Below are positions 37,892 to 49,745 of a stretch of DNA of 64,000 nt, in pieces. Source of the stretch: Erythroxylum novogranatense (taxonomy: Eukaryota; Streptophyta; Magnoliopsida; Malpighiales; Erythroxylaceae). Each line of letters begins with the position of its first letter. Position 1 is the stretch's first letter. The DNA is taken from NCBI GenBank assembly GCA_029891385.1, contig JAIWQS010000251.1, positions 310,001-374,000 on the forward strand, written 5' to 3'. A program made the position numbers and the translations under genes. The notes beneath the pieces are model-generated. The model saw only the letters and a list, made by a program, of their open reading frames with translations. It made no database searches and was not told the origin of the DNA.

Positions 37892-38925
37892 GTGGTATTC
37901 ATGGGAGATAAAAAAGTCAGTCCGCCTTGGATTGTTTCGGCGATGACAGCAGAGAGAATGATGAGTAAGGGGTGTGAAGCATTTCTGGCCTATGAGTTAG
38001 ATACGAAGGCAGATAGAGGGAGGTTGGAAGACATTCCTGTAGTCAGGGAATTCCCGGATGTCTTTTCCGAGAAATTGCCAGGACTACCTCCGCCTAGGAA
38101 AATTGAGTTTCCCGTTGAGCTTCTTCCAGGTACTACGCCGATTTCAATTCCGCCTTACCGAATGGCTCCGGCGGAATTGAAGGAGCTTAAGGAACAATTG
38201 GAGGATCTATTAGAGAAGGGTTACATTAGACCGAGCTCATCGCCTTGGGGAGCTCCGGTTCTCCTTGTGAAGAAGAAGGATGGGTCGTTGCGGATGTGTG
38301 TGGATTACAGGAAGCTGAATCATGCCACCATTAAGAACAGATATCCGCTCCCGCGCATAGATGATTTATTTGACCAATTGCAAGGGGCGAGAGTCTTTTC
38401 TAAGATAGATTTGAGATCGGGTTACCATCAGTTGAGGATTAGGGAGACCGATGTGTCAAAGACTGCTTTCAGAACTACGTATGGCCACTTTGAGTTTTTG
38501 GTTATGCCTTTCGGGTTAACAAATGCTCCTGCAGTCTTTATGGATTTGATGAATAGAGTCTTCAAGTCCTTCTTAGATCAATTTATCATTGTCTTTATTG
38601 ATGATATATTGGTCTATTCTAAGAGTGATGAGGAGCGTGAGGATCATTTGAGGTTGCCTTGGAGACATTGAGAAAGAATGAATTGTATGCCAAATTCGAC
38701 AAATGCGAATTTTGGTTAAGAGAAGTAGTATTCCTTGGGCATGTGATTTCAGAGCATGGAGTGCATGTGGATCCACAAAAGATAGAAGCTGTGGTTAAAT
38801 GGGAAGCACCTAAAATGTAGCTGAAGTGAGAAGTTTCTTGGGATTATTTGGATATTACTGGGAGGTTCGTGGAGGCTTTTCTATGATAGCTGCTCCACTT
38901 TCCAAATTGACGAGGAAGAATCAAA
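37892..38925 (+). pseudogene. pol: Element F reverse transcriptase (broken)
   Basis: 260 codons stay open: [75 protein letters not shown] and [11 protein letters not shown], with the catalytic Asp pair at 38600-38605. Around 38655 a one-base deletion shifts the frame; the thumb region (LYAKFDKCEFW, VFLGHVISEHGV) continues in the new frame, with more breaks near 38815-38935. The type is Ty3/gypsy Tekay. Confidence 0.9.
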
Positions 38926-38939
38926 ATTTGAGTGGGTGA

Positions 38940-39476
38940 GGAGTGCAGAGCGATTTTGAGGAATTGAAGAATAGGCTTACTACTGCACCGATTTTGACAT
39001 TACCCTATGGTGATGATGGATACATTGTATATAGTGACGCTTCTAGGAAGGGTTTAGGGTGTGTATTGATGCAAGGAGAGAAAGTGATTGCCTATGTTTC
39101 CAGCCAATTAAAGCCTTATGAGCTGAATTATCCCATCCATGACTTGGAGTTGGCTGCTATAAATTTCGCATGGAAGATTTAGAGACACTACTTGTATGGA
39201 TTTACTACTAGGGTGTTTACAGACCATAAGAGTCTTAAGTACTTGTTGACTCATAAAGAGCTGAATTTGAGGCAGAGGCGATGGTTAGAATTGTTGAAGG
39301 ATTATGATTTGATGATAGACTACCATCCAGGGAAAGCTAATGTGGTAGCAGATGCACTGAGTAGGAAGTCCACTATGGCACATGTGGAAATGGTGTATCT
39401 TCCTTTGCTGAAGGAATTAGCCAGGCTTGATGTGACGATGAGACAAGTTGAACCTGATTGTGTCTTGGCAAATTGA
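38940..39476 (+). pseudogene. pol: Element F RNase H (one stop)
   Basis: Carries the four acidic residues expected of Ty3/gypsy RNase [29 protein letters not shown] and [13 protein letters not shown] at 39180-39182 replaces Trp in the KIWRHYLYG context, and the frame ends at a TGA at 39474-39476. It would remove the RNA template and shape the polypurine primer during reverse transcription. Confidence 0.87.
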
Positions 39477-39482
39477 CTAGTA

Positions 39483-40733
39483 TTGAAAGAGAAGATTAAA
39501 GAATTGAAAGAGCGGGATGAGTACTTGAGCAAGCTTAGAGAAGAGATAAAGAATGGTAAACCTTCTGAAGTAGAGGTAAAGGAAGATGGATTGATGGTTA
39601 TGGGCAATAGATTGTGTGTTCCAGACATGCTAGAGCTGAAGGATGAGATCCTTGATGAGGCGCATAATGCTTCTTATGCGATGCACCCAGGGAGTTCTAA
39701 GATGTATCGAAATTTGAAAGAGTATTTTTGGTGGAAGGGAATGAGGAAAGATGTGGCAGAGTATGCTAAAAGATGTTTAGTGTGTCAGCAAGTTAAAGCT
39801 GAACACCAAGCACCTTCAGGCAAGCTTAATCCATTGCCGATCCCGGAATGGAAATGAGAGAAGATTACCATGGATTTTCTGATGGGATTACCGAGGACTA
39901 GCAAGAAGCATGACGCTATATGGGTGATTGTTGATAGGCTGACCAAGTCGGCACACTTTTTGCCAATTAGACAGACAGATTCCTTGAATGTTTTAGCTAA
40001 GAAGTACGTGGATGAGGTAATCAGACTTCATAGGATTCCAAGCTCGATAGTTTCTGATAGGGATCCTAGATTTACCTCTAGATTTTGGGAAAGTTTACAG
40101 GAGGCTCTGGGGTCTAGATTGCATTTTAGTACAGCTTTCCATCCGCATACTGGTGGACAATCGGAGAGGACGATACGGACTTTGGAGGCAATGTTGAGAG
40201 CTTGTGCATTGGATTTCAAAGGTTCGTGGGATGATCACCTACCTTTGATTGAGTTTGCTTACAATAATTTCTATCACTCGAGAATTCAGATGACACCTTA
40301 CGAGGCTTTGTATGGTAGGAGATGCAAAACTCCTATTTGTTGGGATGAGGAAGGTGAAAGGAAGCTTGTAGGACCTGAGTTGGTACAGATTACAGTCGAT
40401 AAAGTTAAATTGGTGAAGCAGAGGCTTAAAGCAGCTCAGGATAGGATGAAGAGCTACACGGATGCCCATAGGAAAGAGATGGAATTTCAAGTGGGAGAAA
40501 GGGTGTTTCTTAGAGCTTCTCCATGGAAAGGTATTTTGAGGTTTGGCAAGAAGGGCAAGCTTAGCCCGAGGTACATAGGCCCATATGAGATCATTGAGAG
40601 GATTGGGCATTTGGCTTATAAGTTAGATTTGTCATTTGAGTTATCTAAGATTCATAATGTGTTCCATGTATCGATGCTGAGGAAATACAGATCGGATCCT
40701 TCACACATAGTCAACCTTCAGAGGTTCAGTTGA
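39483..40733 (+). pseudogene. pol: Element F integrase (near-intact core)
   Basis: HHCC zinc region (HNASYAMHPG...CLVCQQ), then a TGA at 39855-39857 where Trp is expected. The core that follows stays open for 287 codons with all three catalytic residues: Asp in MDFLMGLP, Asp at 40056-40058 (VSDRDPRF) and Glu at 40164-40166 (GGQSERT), 35 residues apart. The GPY/F motif RYIGPYEIIERIG is at about 40570-40610. It ends at a TGA at 40731-40733 where a frameshift has occurred. Confidence 0.9.
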
Positions 40734-40999
40734 GAGAGGATTTGTCTTACGAGGAGAAACCTATGGAGATCTTAGATTCAAAGGAAAAAGTGTTAAGGAA
40801 TAAAGTTGTAAAGCTGGTAAAGGTCTTGTGGAGGAACCATTCGACCGAGGAGGCGACTTGGGAGCCTTTAGAAGCCATGAAGGAGAAGTACCCATACCTC
40901 TTCATGGACTCAGGTAAGGATTTCGAGGACGAAATTCTTTTAGGAGGGGAGAATTGTTGGGCCCCGAAAATTTTTATTTTTATTTATTTATTTATTTGA
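40730..40999 (+). pseudogene. pol: Element F chromodomain tail
   Basis: Encodes VKVLWRNHSTEEATWEPLEA and MKEKYPYLF, the chromodomain of Tekay-type chromoviruses, which in this family is thought to steer integration to marked chromatin. It is out of frame with the integrase above. The frame reads on through the purine tract (40939-40954) about 45 bp into the LTR. The codons for FEDEI coincide with the conserved pre-polypurine hairpin. Confidence 0.87.
40937..40954 (+). promoter_or_regulatory. Polypurine tract of element F
   Basis: TTTTAGGAGGGGAGAATTG ends directly at the 3' LTR. The same tract, with small changes, precedes the LTRs of B, C, F1 and H. Confidence 0.85.
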
Positions 41000-43554
41000 C
41001 TTATTCTTTATTTTTGCCTTAATTGTTTAATTATGTGTGTATATATATATATATGTATTTGTTGAGTCTTGAAATTTGTTAGTATGATTGGGAATTGGAA
41101 ATTTTGAAGTTTAAGTGAGGGTTAGAATTAATTGGATTAATTGAAGTAAGCTTGGATGTGTAGAGCCATATGAGACAAAAGTAAGGGCCTGTTAGGAAAA
41201 GTGGGCTTTAGAGGTTAAAGGGGATAAGAAGAAGGATGATTAGAAATAAGTGGATTATGGTGTAGTGAGCTTGTGAGGAGGAGAGCCCAAAGTGGCAAGT
41301 GAGCTCTAAGAGGGTATCAAAACTATGTAGTTTTGATGAGGGCTTTAAAGATGATTTAAATGAATTAAGAGGAGAGGAAGCAAGTGTCTTAGAGAAAAGA
41401 AAAGAAGAGAAGAGGAAAACGTGAGCCAAGAGAAAGGAGGGTTTCGGCCAAGAAGAAAAAGGGAGAGCCGTAGGAAGCTTGAAGGGAGGAAAAAAGAAGA
41501 GGAAAAAGAAGAGAAATATACTTGGTAGAGGTAAATTCCATCTTTGTTTATGATAGGTTCGAAAATGGGAGGAAATAGAAGTTAGGGTTTGTGTAGGGTT
41601 TGAAGAAAGAAAGAAGAGAAGGGTAAGATCTATGGATTTTTGGGATTTCTAAGTTAAGGTTTTGGTTTTTATAGCATAGATGGCTTATGGGTAGGTTAGG
41701 TTTAAAGTTTATTTTACCTTTGCTTGATTTTATGAATGCTATGCCTTTCTTTAGAATATATTTATTAAATAGAGTGTGATTTAATTGAAGGAACTCAAGA
41801 AAACCCCACTCAAGACAAGGAGGAAGGGCAATCTTGAATTCGGATTCCGACGTTAGGTAGGTAACATTTTTATAGTTGTTGTGTAATGGGAAAATGCCCT
41901 ATGTGTGCTATCTTTGTTAAATTGTGTGCATATTGAAAGTGTATTCCTTTGATTTGAAAGAAAAGAATGAAACTATGACGATTCGATGCAATGAAAGAAG
42001 CATAAAATGCTATTCTTGTGTTTGAATATGTGAGCATAAATTGGTTGTGATTGGGCGAGAGAGAACCTATTTCGTTAAGTCACGTGCACGTTGACCCCCT
42101 AGCCTTCTCCCGACTGCCCGCTTGAGGCCCACGAGATCCGAAAATAGACTCGTCGTGTTTACGGTAAACTTCAGTTTCTGTCGTGTTTATGGAACTCTCA
42201 AGCCAATTGTGTGCATTTCAGCATTTTGAGTATATGATGCATATTATGTGTTTTAATTGATAAAAGATCCCATGTTATGCTTTATGTGATGAGTTCGGCT
42301 AATTATGACTTATGTGATAAAGTTGGGTATTTATGCCTATTATGTTAATTGCAAATGTTATGGACTCTTGATTATGTGTTGTATGGTTCATTACTCGATG
42401 GCTATAGAGGTGTTAGCCACTGAGCCGTGTTTGCTCACCCAATTCTCCCTCCTCAGGTGCAAACTCTAGTTGAACGCGGAACCTTGCAAGGTATCGGGCG
42501 TAACTCAAAGAAACTTTAGACACTTTTGTATTAAGTTAGTATCTAGCTTTGGATAGCTTTATAAGAATATTAAGCATTGGGCATCTCATATGTTGTATTT
42601 TGGTACTTGATTCTCGATGGATTTGATGAACATGCTGATATGTAATTAAAGCTATGATTGAATTCTTGAATGATTGATAAGGAGAATGAGAGCTCTAGTA
42701 CTCTCTTATGTATGTGTATGTCTTGAATTGCGATCTGTATGGCCTTGAAAAGGGTATGTGTATGCGTCTTTTAATGGTTGAGTTGTTGTTGGGTTTTGTA
42801 TTGGGATAGCTTGCTGGAATTTGCTAAGGTTTAGGAGTTGTAGAAATTTTGGGCTGATGTGTTCATAGGGTCAATTTTGGGTATTTTGAGTAGACTAAAA
42901 TTTCTGGACTGTCATAGATCGATTAGGATCATTTAGATTCCTTAAGGGTGTTAGGCGAGCTGTAGAACCTTCCATGTTGTCGTATGAGCTATTTTAGAGT
43001 GTGTTATTTGGTAGCTAAGAGTTGTTAGAATAAAGTGCAGGTGCTATCAAAATGATAGATTTTATTAGCAGAAACTTTGATTTCTCATGCGACCTATATA
43101 GAGTTGGATTTTGTCCTTTTGTTCTTCATGAAAGTTGTAGATCGTTCTCTTACCTTTCCATAGCCACCAAGTTTACTCAATTCGGAGTCCTGAGTCAAAA
43201 GTTATGGTGGTTGCAAGTTCTGGTATTGTTTAGGAGGAGCTAGTCAATCGGTCTTGGAGTAAGCTTTTGATTTCCTTAGAGGCCGAGCTTGTCTTTAGGT
43301 CCTTCTTTAAAATGGTAGAGCTATCTCTTATCTTTCCAACGAATCAAACTGTGTCTTATTTGGAGCTCGGAATCAAAAGTTATTAAGGTTAGAAGTCTGA
43401 TAGGTCGGATCGCTGAGTAGGTCGCCCAGACGCTGAAGCGGCCCAAGCTCGACCCGTTCCGAAGCCCCTAGCGCTTCGCCCACAAGACGAGCCGACCGCT
43501 GGGCGCTCGCCCTTGGGCGAGCTCGCGTGTTTGGGGTCGGTTTTTGGCCGGCCG
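40955..43554 (+). mobile_element. Element F, 3' LTR, left part
   Basis: Starts TGTTGGGCCCCG, nearly the same as the F1 LTR. TATA run at about 41038-41053, donor-like GTAAAT at 41531, exon 2 at 41791-41856, donor GTAGGT at 41857, acceptor ending at 42456. The GC cassette begins at 43385. The LTR is interrupted by G at 43555 and resumes at 47955. Confidence 0.87.
43385..43549 (+). repeat. GC-rich cassette, F 3' LTR
   Basis: Follows the ATCAAAAGTTATT box. It is rich in GCGCTCGCCC-like words and differs in content from the cassette of the F 5' LTR. Solo LTR G sits at its right edge; the facing box (GGCCATAACTTTTT) is at 47978. Confidence 0.75.
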
Positions 43555-44481
43555 TGTTGGGACCCCGATCTTTGAGTGAAAATTTGAATTATGAAAATGA
43601 AATTTAAGGAGTGCTTTGTGTATATATTGTATAATAGATGACTTAAACTTTAAAGAATATTGAGAAGAAAAGAAATGATTTGATTTTGATATCTTTGGGG
43701 TTTTGAGGGGACTGGTATGGTTTATGAAGTTAAGTGGATGAGTTGATTGAAATTAAGTTGAAAATCATGACTAAAAAGAGAAAGTGTGAAAAAAATGAAA
43801 AATTGTAAAAAGTTTGACTTTTTGGCCTTTGAGGGTTGACTTTTGATTTAGGCAAAATTAGATAAAATTGTCTTCTGGAAACTTGTAGTTTATGTAAAGA
43901 GCTTTCTGTAGCCATAAAGTTTGATATTTTTTGATATCGGAAGTGAGAGTTATGATCAGTCAAAGTTCGATTGGAAGTTGACTTTTTGAAGAAAAATTTG
44001 ACTTTTTGATTTAGGCAAAATTTGAGGAAATGATCAACATGAAAATTTTAGCCTCTGTTGAGAGCTTTTTGTGGACATAAAGTTTGCTATTTTTCGATAT
44101 CGGGATTGAGAGATATGAATTTCTGAAGATATGTTTTGTTTTGAAAATGCTATTAAGTATAGATTTGTGTGTTCTATGCTTCGAGGCCACTCGTCGTATG
44201 GATTTAGTTTGAATTAGAGTAAGTGATCTTCATGAAAGTTTTAGATGATATTTTTATCTTTCCATTGATATAAAGTTTGCAATTTTTTGATATCGGGGCT
44301 AGGAGTTATGAACGATTAAAAATGGGAAGTCGTTTAGGAAAAGCTGTTTTGGGACAGAATCTTTGATTGAAGTTTTGACCTCTTTCGAGACCTAATTTGA
44401 TTTTGAGTTCTTCAGGAAAGTTGTAAAAAGTCCCTTAAGCTTTCTATTGATACCATTTGGAGGTCGGGAGCAAAAGATATG

Positions 44482-44604
44482 ATTTGAAAATTTTGAAAGT
44501 TTCCTGCAAATTCAGATTTCATCCTTAGACGTGGCCACGTCTAGTCTCTAAGTTTCTTAGACGTGCCCACGCCTAATCGGTAAATGTCCTCCTCTCGCTC
44601 TTTT
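44482..44604 (+). repeat. Palindromic cassette, LTR G
   Basis: Two related units, GACGTGGCCACGTC (a perfect 14-bp palindrome) and GACGTGCCCACGCC, lie between the boxes CAAAAGATATG and TATAACTTTTT. Here the cassette lies upstream of predicted exon 1 rather than in intron 1. Confidence 0.7.
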
Positions 44605-45468
44605 GCTTATAACTTTTTCGTTTGATATTCGATTGATTTGATTCTCAAAGCGTTGAATTCCTAAGAAAATTACGTTCATCTTTATGAAAAATTATGATTT
44701 TTAGGATATTAAATGGAAAGAGATTGATTGAACCAAAGTAAGAGATTTTGTTATAGGTTATAAGTTGGATAACTTTCTGAACATAGTTCAGTATTTTGAG
44801 ATTTTCGGGAGCTGTACAACTCCGATTGAGTTGATTCTTAAGGGAAAATAAAGTTAAGATATAGGGCTACAAATCATGTGAAGGGATCGAAATTTAATTT
44901 CATCCCTAAGATTGTTATTTTCTGGACTGAAGTTATGTTAATGTTTAGTCTCGGATTTTGTGAAGGTCTGATAGTATTTCGGCTATAACTTCTTCATTTT
45001 AGATCCGAATTGAGCGCCGTCAGTTGCGTTGGATTCGTATGATCGAGAGGAACAATTATCTAGTAGAAAGTTTGTCCAAATTATTTTTTTTAGTTGCCCG
45101 AAACCAGGACGCAAAGCATCAGATTTTTAAAGAAAGTGCAGAGGCAATTTTGGAATTAAGCTAAAGAGTAAGGGTAAATGGGTCATTTACCCCTCATTTT
45201 AATGACTTGGCACTCCAAAAAGCAGATGATGTCATTGGAGAAGAGAAGAAACATGATGTTTCTAGAGAAAAGAAGAAAAGAATAAAAAAGAGAGAAAAGA
45301 TGAGAGAGCTTTGTATATGTAGAGAAGAGAGAGTAGAGAGATAAAGTTAAGTTTTGTATTTTTAAGAGTTTTCAAGAGGATTTCTTCGTTGTTTTCAAAG
45401 GGAAAAGAGTAGAAAAGCTTGAAAGTTTCCTTTGGAGGAAAAGAAATCCGAAAATTGAAGGGAAAAAG

Positions 45469-47007
45469 GTAAGAGAAAAGTTTTAAGTTTTGAGTTATTC
45501 TTGAAATTTTGGTTTAGATTAATTAGAAATGATGTGGGTTTATGTGCTATGAGATTAATTTAGTGATTGTCAAGTATAATGAGTTAATTTTGGTTATGGA
45601 AGATTCTAGAGAGAGAAAGCTTAGTGAAGAAGATGATGAATACTGAAATTTGGGGGTTTTTGAAATTGTTGCTTTAGATTGCTTGAATTAGTGATGAATT
45701 GGAGATATCCTAAGTTAATTTTGATGTTTATGCTTTAGGTGAAGTTTAATTTGAAAAATTATAAATTGGAGGTTTAGGCTTAATTTGAAATTTGGGGATT
45801 TTGTGAATTAATGGTGTAGAATCATCAATAATAGTAGGAATTGATGAAATATGAAATCAATTTTGAAGAAATTGTGATTTATGGTATTGAATTTGTGTAA
45901 ATTGGTTTAGGCCAATTTTGAAAATTGGGGATTTTCAAAATTGGAGATTGAAATAACTTGATTTTATATGGAATTGGTGTTTTCTAAGCTTAATTTGAGT
46001 AATTAAGTGAATTATGATATTGAATTTGATTGAATTTTGATGAAATTGCTTTAGGGAATGTTAAATTGGAAGAAAGAAGGAGGCTTTGGAGCAATTGAGG
46101 CACAAAGCAAGTTGTTAGCATGGATATGAGGTGGGTAGCATATTTATATTTTGATTTATAGGCAATATACGAATTTTCAAAAATGAAAGAAAGAAAAAGT
46201 TTGGATTTGTGATAAATTATTGTTTTGTAAATGTTTGAAAATAAGAATTGATTAAAAGTTTGAAATTATGATTTCCGAATGATTTCTGAAAAATTATTGC
46301 AAGCTTAAATGCATTGTTCCAAATGATTTGCCAAATCGCTAGAATTTCTGAAACTGCATTGGTTGTGTATGCATTGATAAATTGTGCAAATTGTTGAAAT
46401 TATTGATTGATTAAATTTCTTAACTTGTATGATATGTGTGAATTGCGAGTTTGTTTAAGTACGATGAAATAAAGTTAGAAAGACAAGATTTTGAAAAGTA
46501 CCTTCGGGCAATTCGAATCTCCGTTTTAACTTACATGTTATGTGGGTTCGGTTAGGTCCTACGTGAGTCGATTGCACCGCTCTCTATTCATATAGTCTTC
46601 TCCGGCTGCCCGCTAGGGCACGGAGCTCAATTCGGACTCCTTCACGGTTACCTTTGGATCGCTTGCGGGAAAGTGTAATGCGTTCATTCACGGTACGCTG
46701 CGGGACCACTATGCAGGATTATGCGATGCGTTACTTGGACCGAACCAAACCATTTTGATATGTTATGTGTTTTGATTTGTTTTTGTGCTGCATTCATGTT
46801 CAAAATTGAGAAATAAAAGGTGAGATTTATATGAAAAGTTTGAAAATTGAAAAGCTGGAGGAAATTGTTTGAAAAGTTTCAAAGTTTGCAAAAAAAAAGC
46901 CCTTTGGGCAAAAAGCTTATGAAAAATGATTTCTGCTTATTGGTCAATTTATAAATGTGTTATCCACGAGCTTGTGTAGCTCACCCCCCTTTCATCCCCA
47001 TCTCCAG
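45469..47007 (+). other. Putative two-intron leader module, LTR G
   Basis: Donor AAAAG|GTAAGA at 45469, acceptor CTTTAG|GG, exon 2 at 46055-46130 (76 nt), donor TGAG|GTGGGT at 46131, and acceptor ATCTCCAG|GT ending at 47007. The hairpin GAGCTTGTGTAGCTC immediately precedes ACCCCCC and the pyrimidine tract. Intron 2 is 877 nt. Confidence 0.5.
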
Positions 47008-47954
47008 GTTTCGTGCAGGAGATCGGATGAAAGAGTGTCAAGACATTCGATTCGATTTTGTATCATTTGGCTTTTGTGTAAATTAAGATTGGATATGGCT
47101 TAAAATGTCATATATGTATATGAGTTATGAAGTTTGTATATAATTGGGGGGATGAGTTAGGGAATTGGTTATAATTGCGTTTGAGTTGTATTCGGATTAC
47201 GTTACGGATTTGTATATTGTATTGAAGCATAATTTCTGTTGGATGTGGATTGAGATAGATTGAATTGTACTTAGATATAGGAGTGTGTCTATTCTGCTGA
47301 GATCCCGAACGGAGGGTCCGGTTGATTTTTGATGATTGTGTGATTGATTGAGCTTTTAGAAGTGTGTTTTTGAATACTTTGCAAGTTTGTGTTAGGATAA
47401 ATGCAGCCATTATGCTGCCAAAATTTCGATAAAAATTGGGATAAAAATGTATTATGAGATTTGTATAGATATGAGCAAGTGTTGAGATTTGCATGAGAAT
47501 GTTTTTCCAAGGGTGGAAATTGTTTGTTTGTTTTGAATAAGATTGCCTAAAGATGTAATAAATGAATATGAGAAAAAGAAAAAAAAAGAAAAATTTATAC
47601 CGGATTCGGATAGTCTAGGTTTTCCAACGCGATTGTGTTCCTGTGTTCCTTATTGTTTTCGGATGTCGGATTTGTTTGTTTTGATTCAATTTGTTTCGTA
47701 TCCGTTTTTAATTCGTATTCGATTCGTATTTGTTTCGTATTTCGGCCATTCGATAATACGATTTCGATTGATAAATCCGATTTGTATTTTGCGTCCGTAT
47801 TTTGGTATTCGTACTTTGTTTTGCAAGCGCTTTTGATTCGTACTTATTCGATTCACTCCGCTATTTTCACCTCCGCTTTGTACTTTGTTTCCGCATTCCG
47901 TTTTTTGTGCTTCGTTTTTCGGTTGGGATCCGGTTCCCGGATCGGGTCCCAACA

Positions 47955-48534
47955 GACCGACCCCTCTCCCTTCTTTTGGCCATAACTTTTTGTATAGACC
48001 TCCGATTAAGCTGATTTTCGAAGTGATGGATTTCTAAGAAAATTTTTTATCTTTTTATACCTGATTTATCAGTATTGGTTTTAAATTGTAAAAATTGGTT
48101 TGAAACAAAGTGTGATGGTCGGTAGATAAAGTCTGAATATACTTCACTTATTTTGAAATATCTTGAGCTATAGAGCTCCGATTGAGGCGATTCTTGTTTT
48201 AAATTAAACTAGAAACCTAAATCTACAAGTTATATGAATATGATGAGCTGTAATTTTACCTCTAAGATTTCCAAATTCTGACATGAAGTTGGTAGAGTGT
48301 CAGTTTTGACTGTTTTATTCAGATAGTATTTTGAGCATAACATTTTCATTCCTAATCCGAATTGAGTGATTTCAGTGGCGTTAGGAGCGTTAGATCATGA
48401 GGAAAATTTTTCTTATAAAGCCGACCCGAATTCTTCTTTTGGAGGTTTTCCAATTTGTGACCAGTATGTTGTCGTTTTGGGTCTACTATGCTTGTGTGTT
48501 CCCGAATGTTGAGCCTCAGAGACGGGGTCCAACA
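47955..48534 (+). mobile_element. Element F, 3' LTR, right part
   Basis: Resumes after G with the right-hand box GGCCATAACTTTTT and ends GGGGTCCAACA. The bases beyond (CGACC) match those before F1 (ATACC) at only three of five positions, so a clean duplication for the F complex is not shown. Confidence 0.8.
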
Positions 48535-48715
48535 CGACCTCCCTCCCTCCACTCTTTTGGCCATAACTTCTTCGTTTGACATCCGATCGACCCAATTTTT
48601 GAAGCGTTAGATTTCTAAGATGTTTTTCTAGCTTTTCATACTAGATTGATCGGTTTTGGCATTAAATGGAGAAAGATCGATCTGATCTAAGTGAGCTGAC
48701 CTGTGGAAAAGGTCC

Positions 48716-49345
48716 TAACATCGTTCAGTATTTTGGAGATACATCGATCGGTAGAGCTCGGATTGAGTTGATTCTTTTTGAAAATTAAACTAGAGACATG
48801 GAGCTACAAATATTATGAAGGAGCCAATGGAAAATTGAGTCTCTAAGACTTTCAAATTCGGAACGGAAGTTAGATGTAGTGTTTAGTCTTGGTTCTGTAA
48901 TGGTTTGAACAGTGTTCAGTATTTTGGAGATATCTCGATCGGTAGAGCTCCGATCAATTTGATTCTTTTTGGAAATTAAACTACAGATATATATATACAA
49001 TTCATCAGAAGGATCCGATCGACAATGTAGCCTCTAAGACTTTCAAATTCGGATCGGAATTAGATGTAGTGTTCAGTTTTGGTTTTGTAATGGTCTGAAT
49101 ATCGTTCAGTATTTTGGAGATATCTTGAGCTGTAGAGCTCGGATAGATCGGATTCTTTTTGCAAATGAAAATAGAGACATGGGAATACAAATGTTATGAA
49201 GGAGTAGATCTATATTTTAGCCTTTAAGACTTCCAAATTCAGGTCGGAAGTTAGGTGTAGTGTTTAGTCTCGGGTCTGAAGAACAAACTTAAGTATTTTG
49301 GAGATATCTTGAGTTATAGAGCTCCGAACGATCTGATTCTTGAAG
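48716..49345 (+). repeat. Tandem ~190-bp modules in LTR E
   Basis: 'gttcagtattttggagat' recurs at 48723, 48914, 49104 and (diverged) 49287, each time followed by a GAGCTC-GGAT box, 'aaattaaactagagacat', 'tatgaaggag' and 'ctctaagactttcaaattc'. Single or partial copies of the same module occur in the F and H LTRs. Confidence 0.75.
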
Positions 49346-49745
49346 CGATGGATTCGTAAGACATATAGGGACATTTCTCTAAAGTTTTTAAGGAAAAAGG
49401 AAGGGGCAATTTTGGAAGTTTACTTAAAGAGTTAAGTTTTAGGCTTATGAGTAAGGGCAAATGGGTCAATTTTAAGTCATTTAATGACATGGCAAGATTG
49501 TGGTTCTTTATAAGGAGAGAATGCACGACACTTAGACAAAAAAAGAGAAAGAGAAGAAAAGAAAGAAGAGAAAGAGAAGAGAATGAGAGAATCTTCGGTG
49601 ATGGAGAAAAGAGAGAGAAAGCTTAGGGTTTTTGATTTTTGGGAGATTTCAAGGGAGTTTTGAGTTGATCTAAGGGTAAAAAGAATGGAAGATGATGAAA
49701 GCTTCCTTCCAAACCAAGATATATCCGGAAATGGTGAAGGACGAG

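Larger units (their letters stand above)
43555..47954 (+). mobile_element. Solo LTR G (4.4 kb)
   Basis: Begins TGTTGGGACCCC and ends GGGTCCCAACA, with GGCCG (43550-43554) and GACCG (47955-47959) as a target duplication with one mismatch. There is no primer site, polypurine tract or coding region. It carries about four degenerate copies of a box module (43850-44480), a small palindromic cassette (44482-44604, GACGTGGCCACGTC) and the two-intron plan. Its 3' end (47590-47954) is a T-rich stretch of TTCGTAT/TTTCGT repeats that gives chance open frames. Confidence 0.85.

Noticed and set aside
47543..47985. Overlapping Phe-rich open frames near the end of LTR G
   Set aside because: They come from TTCGTAT/TTTCGT repeats at the LTR 3' end. 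There is no homology I recognise, and a minus-strand frame is equally open.
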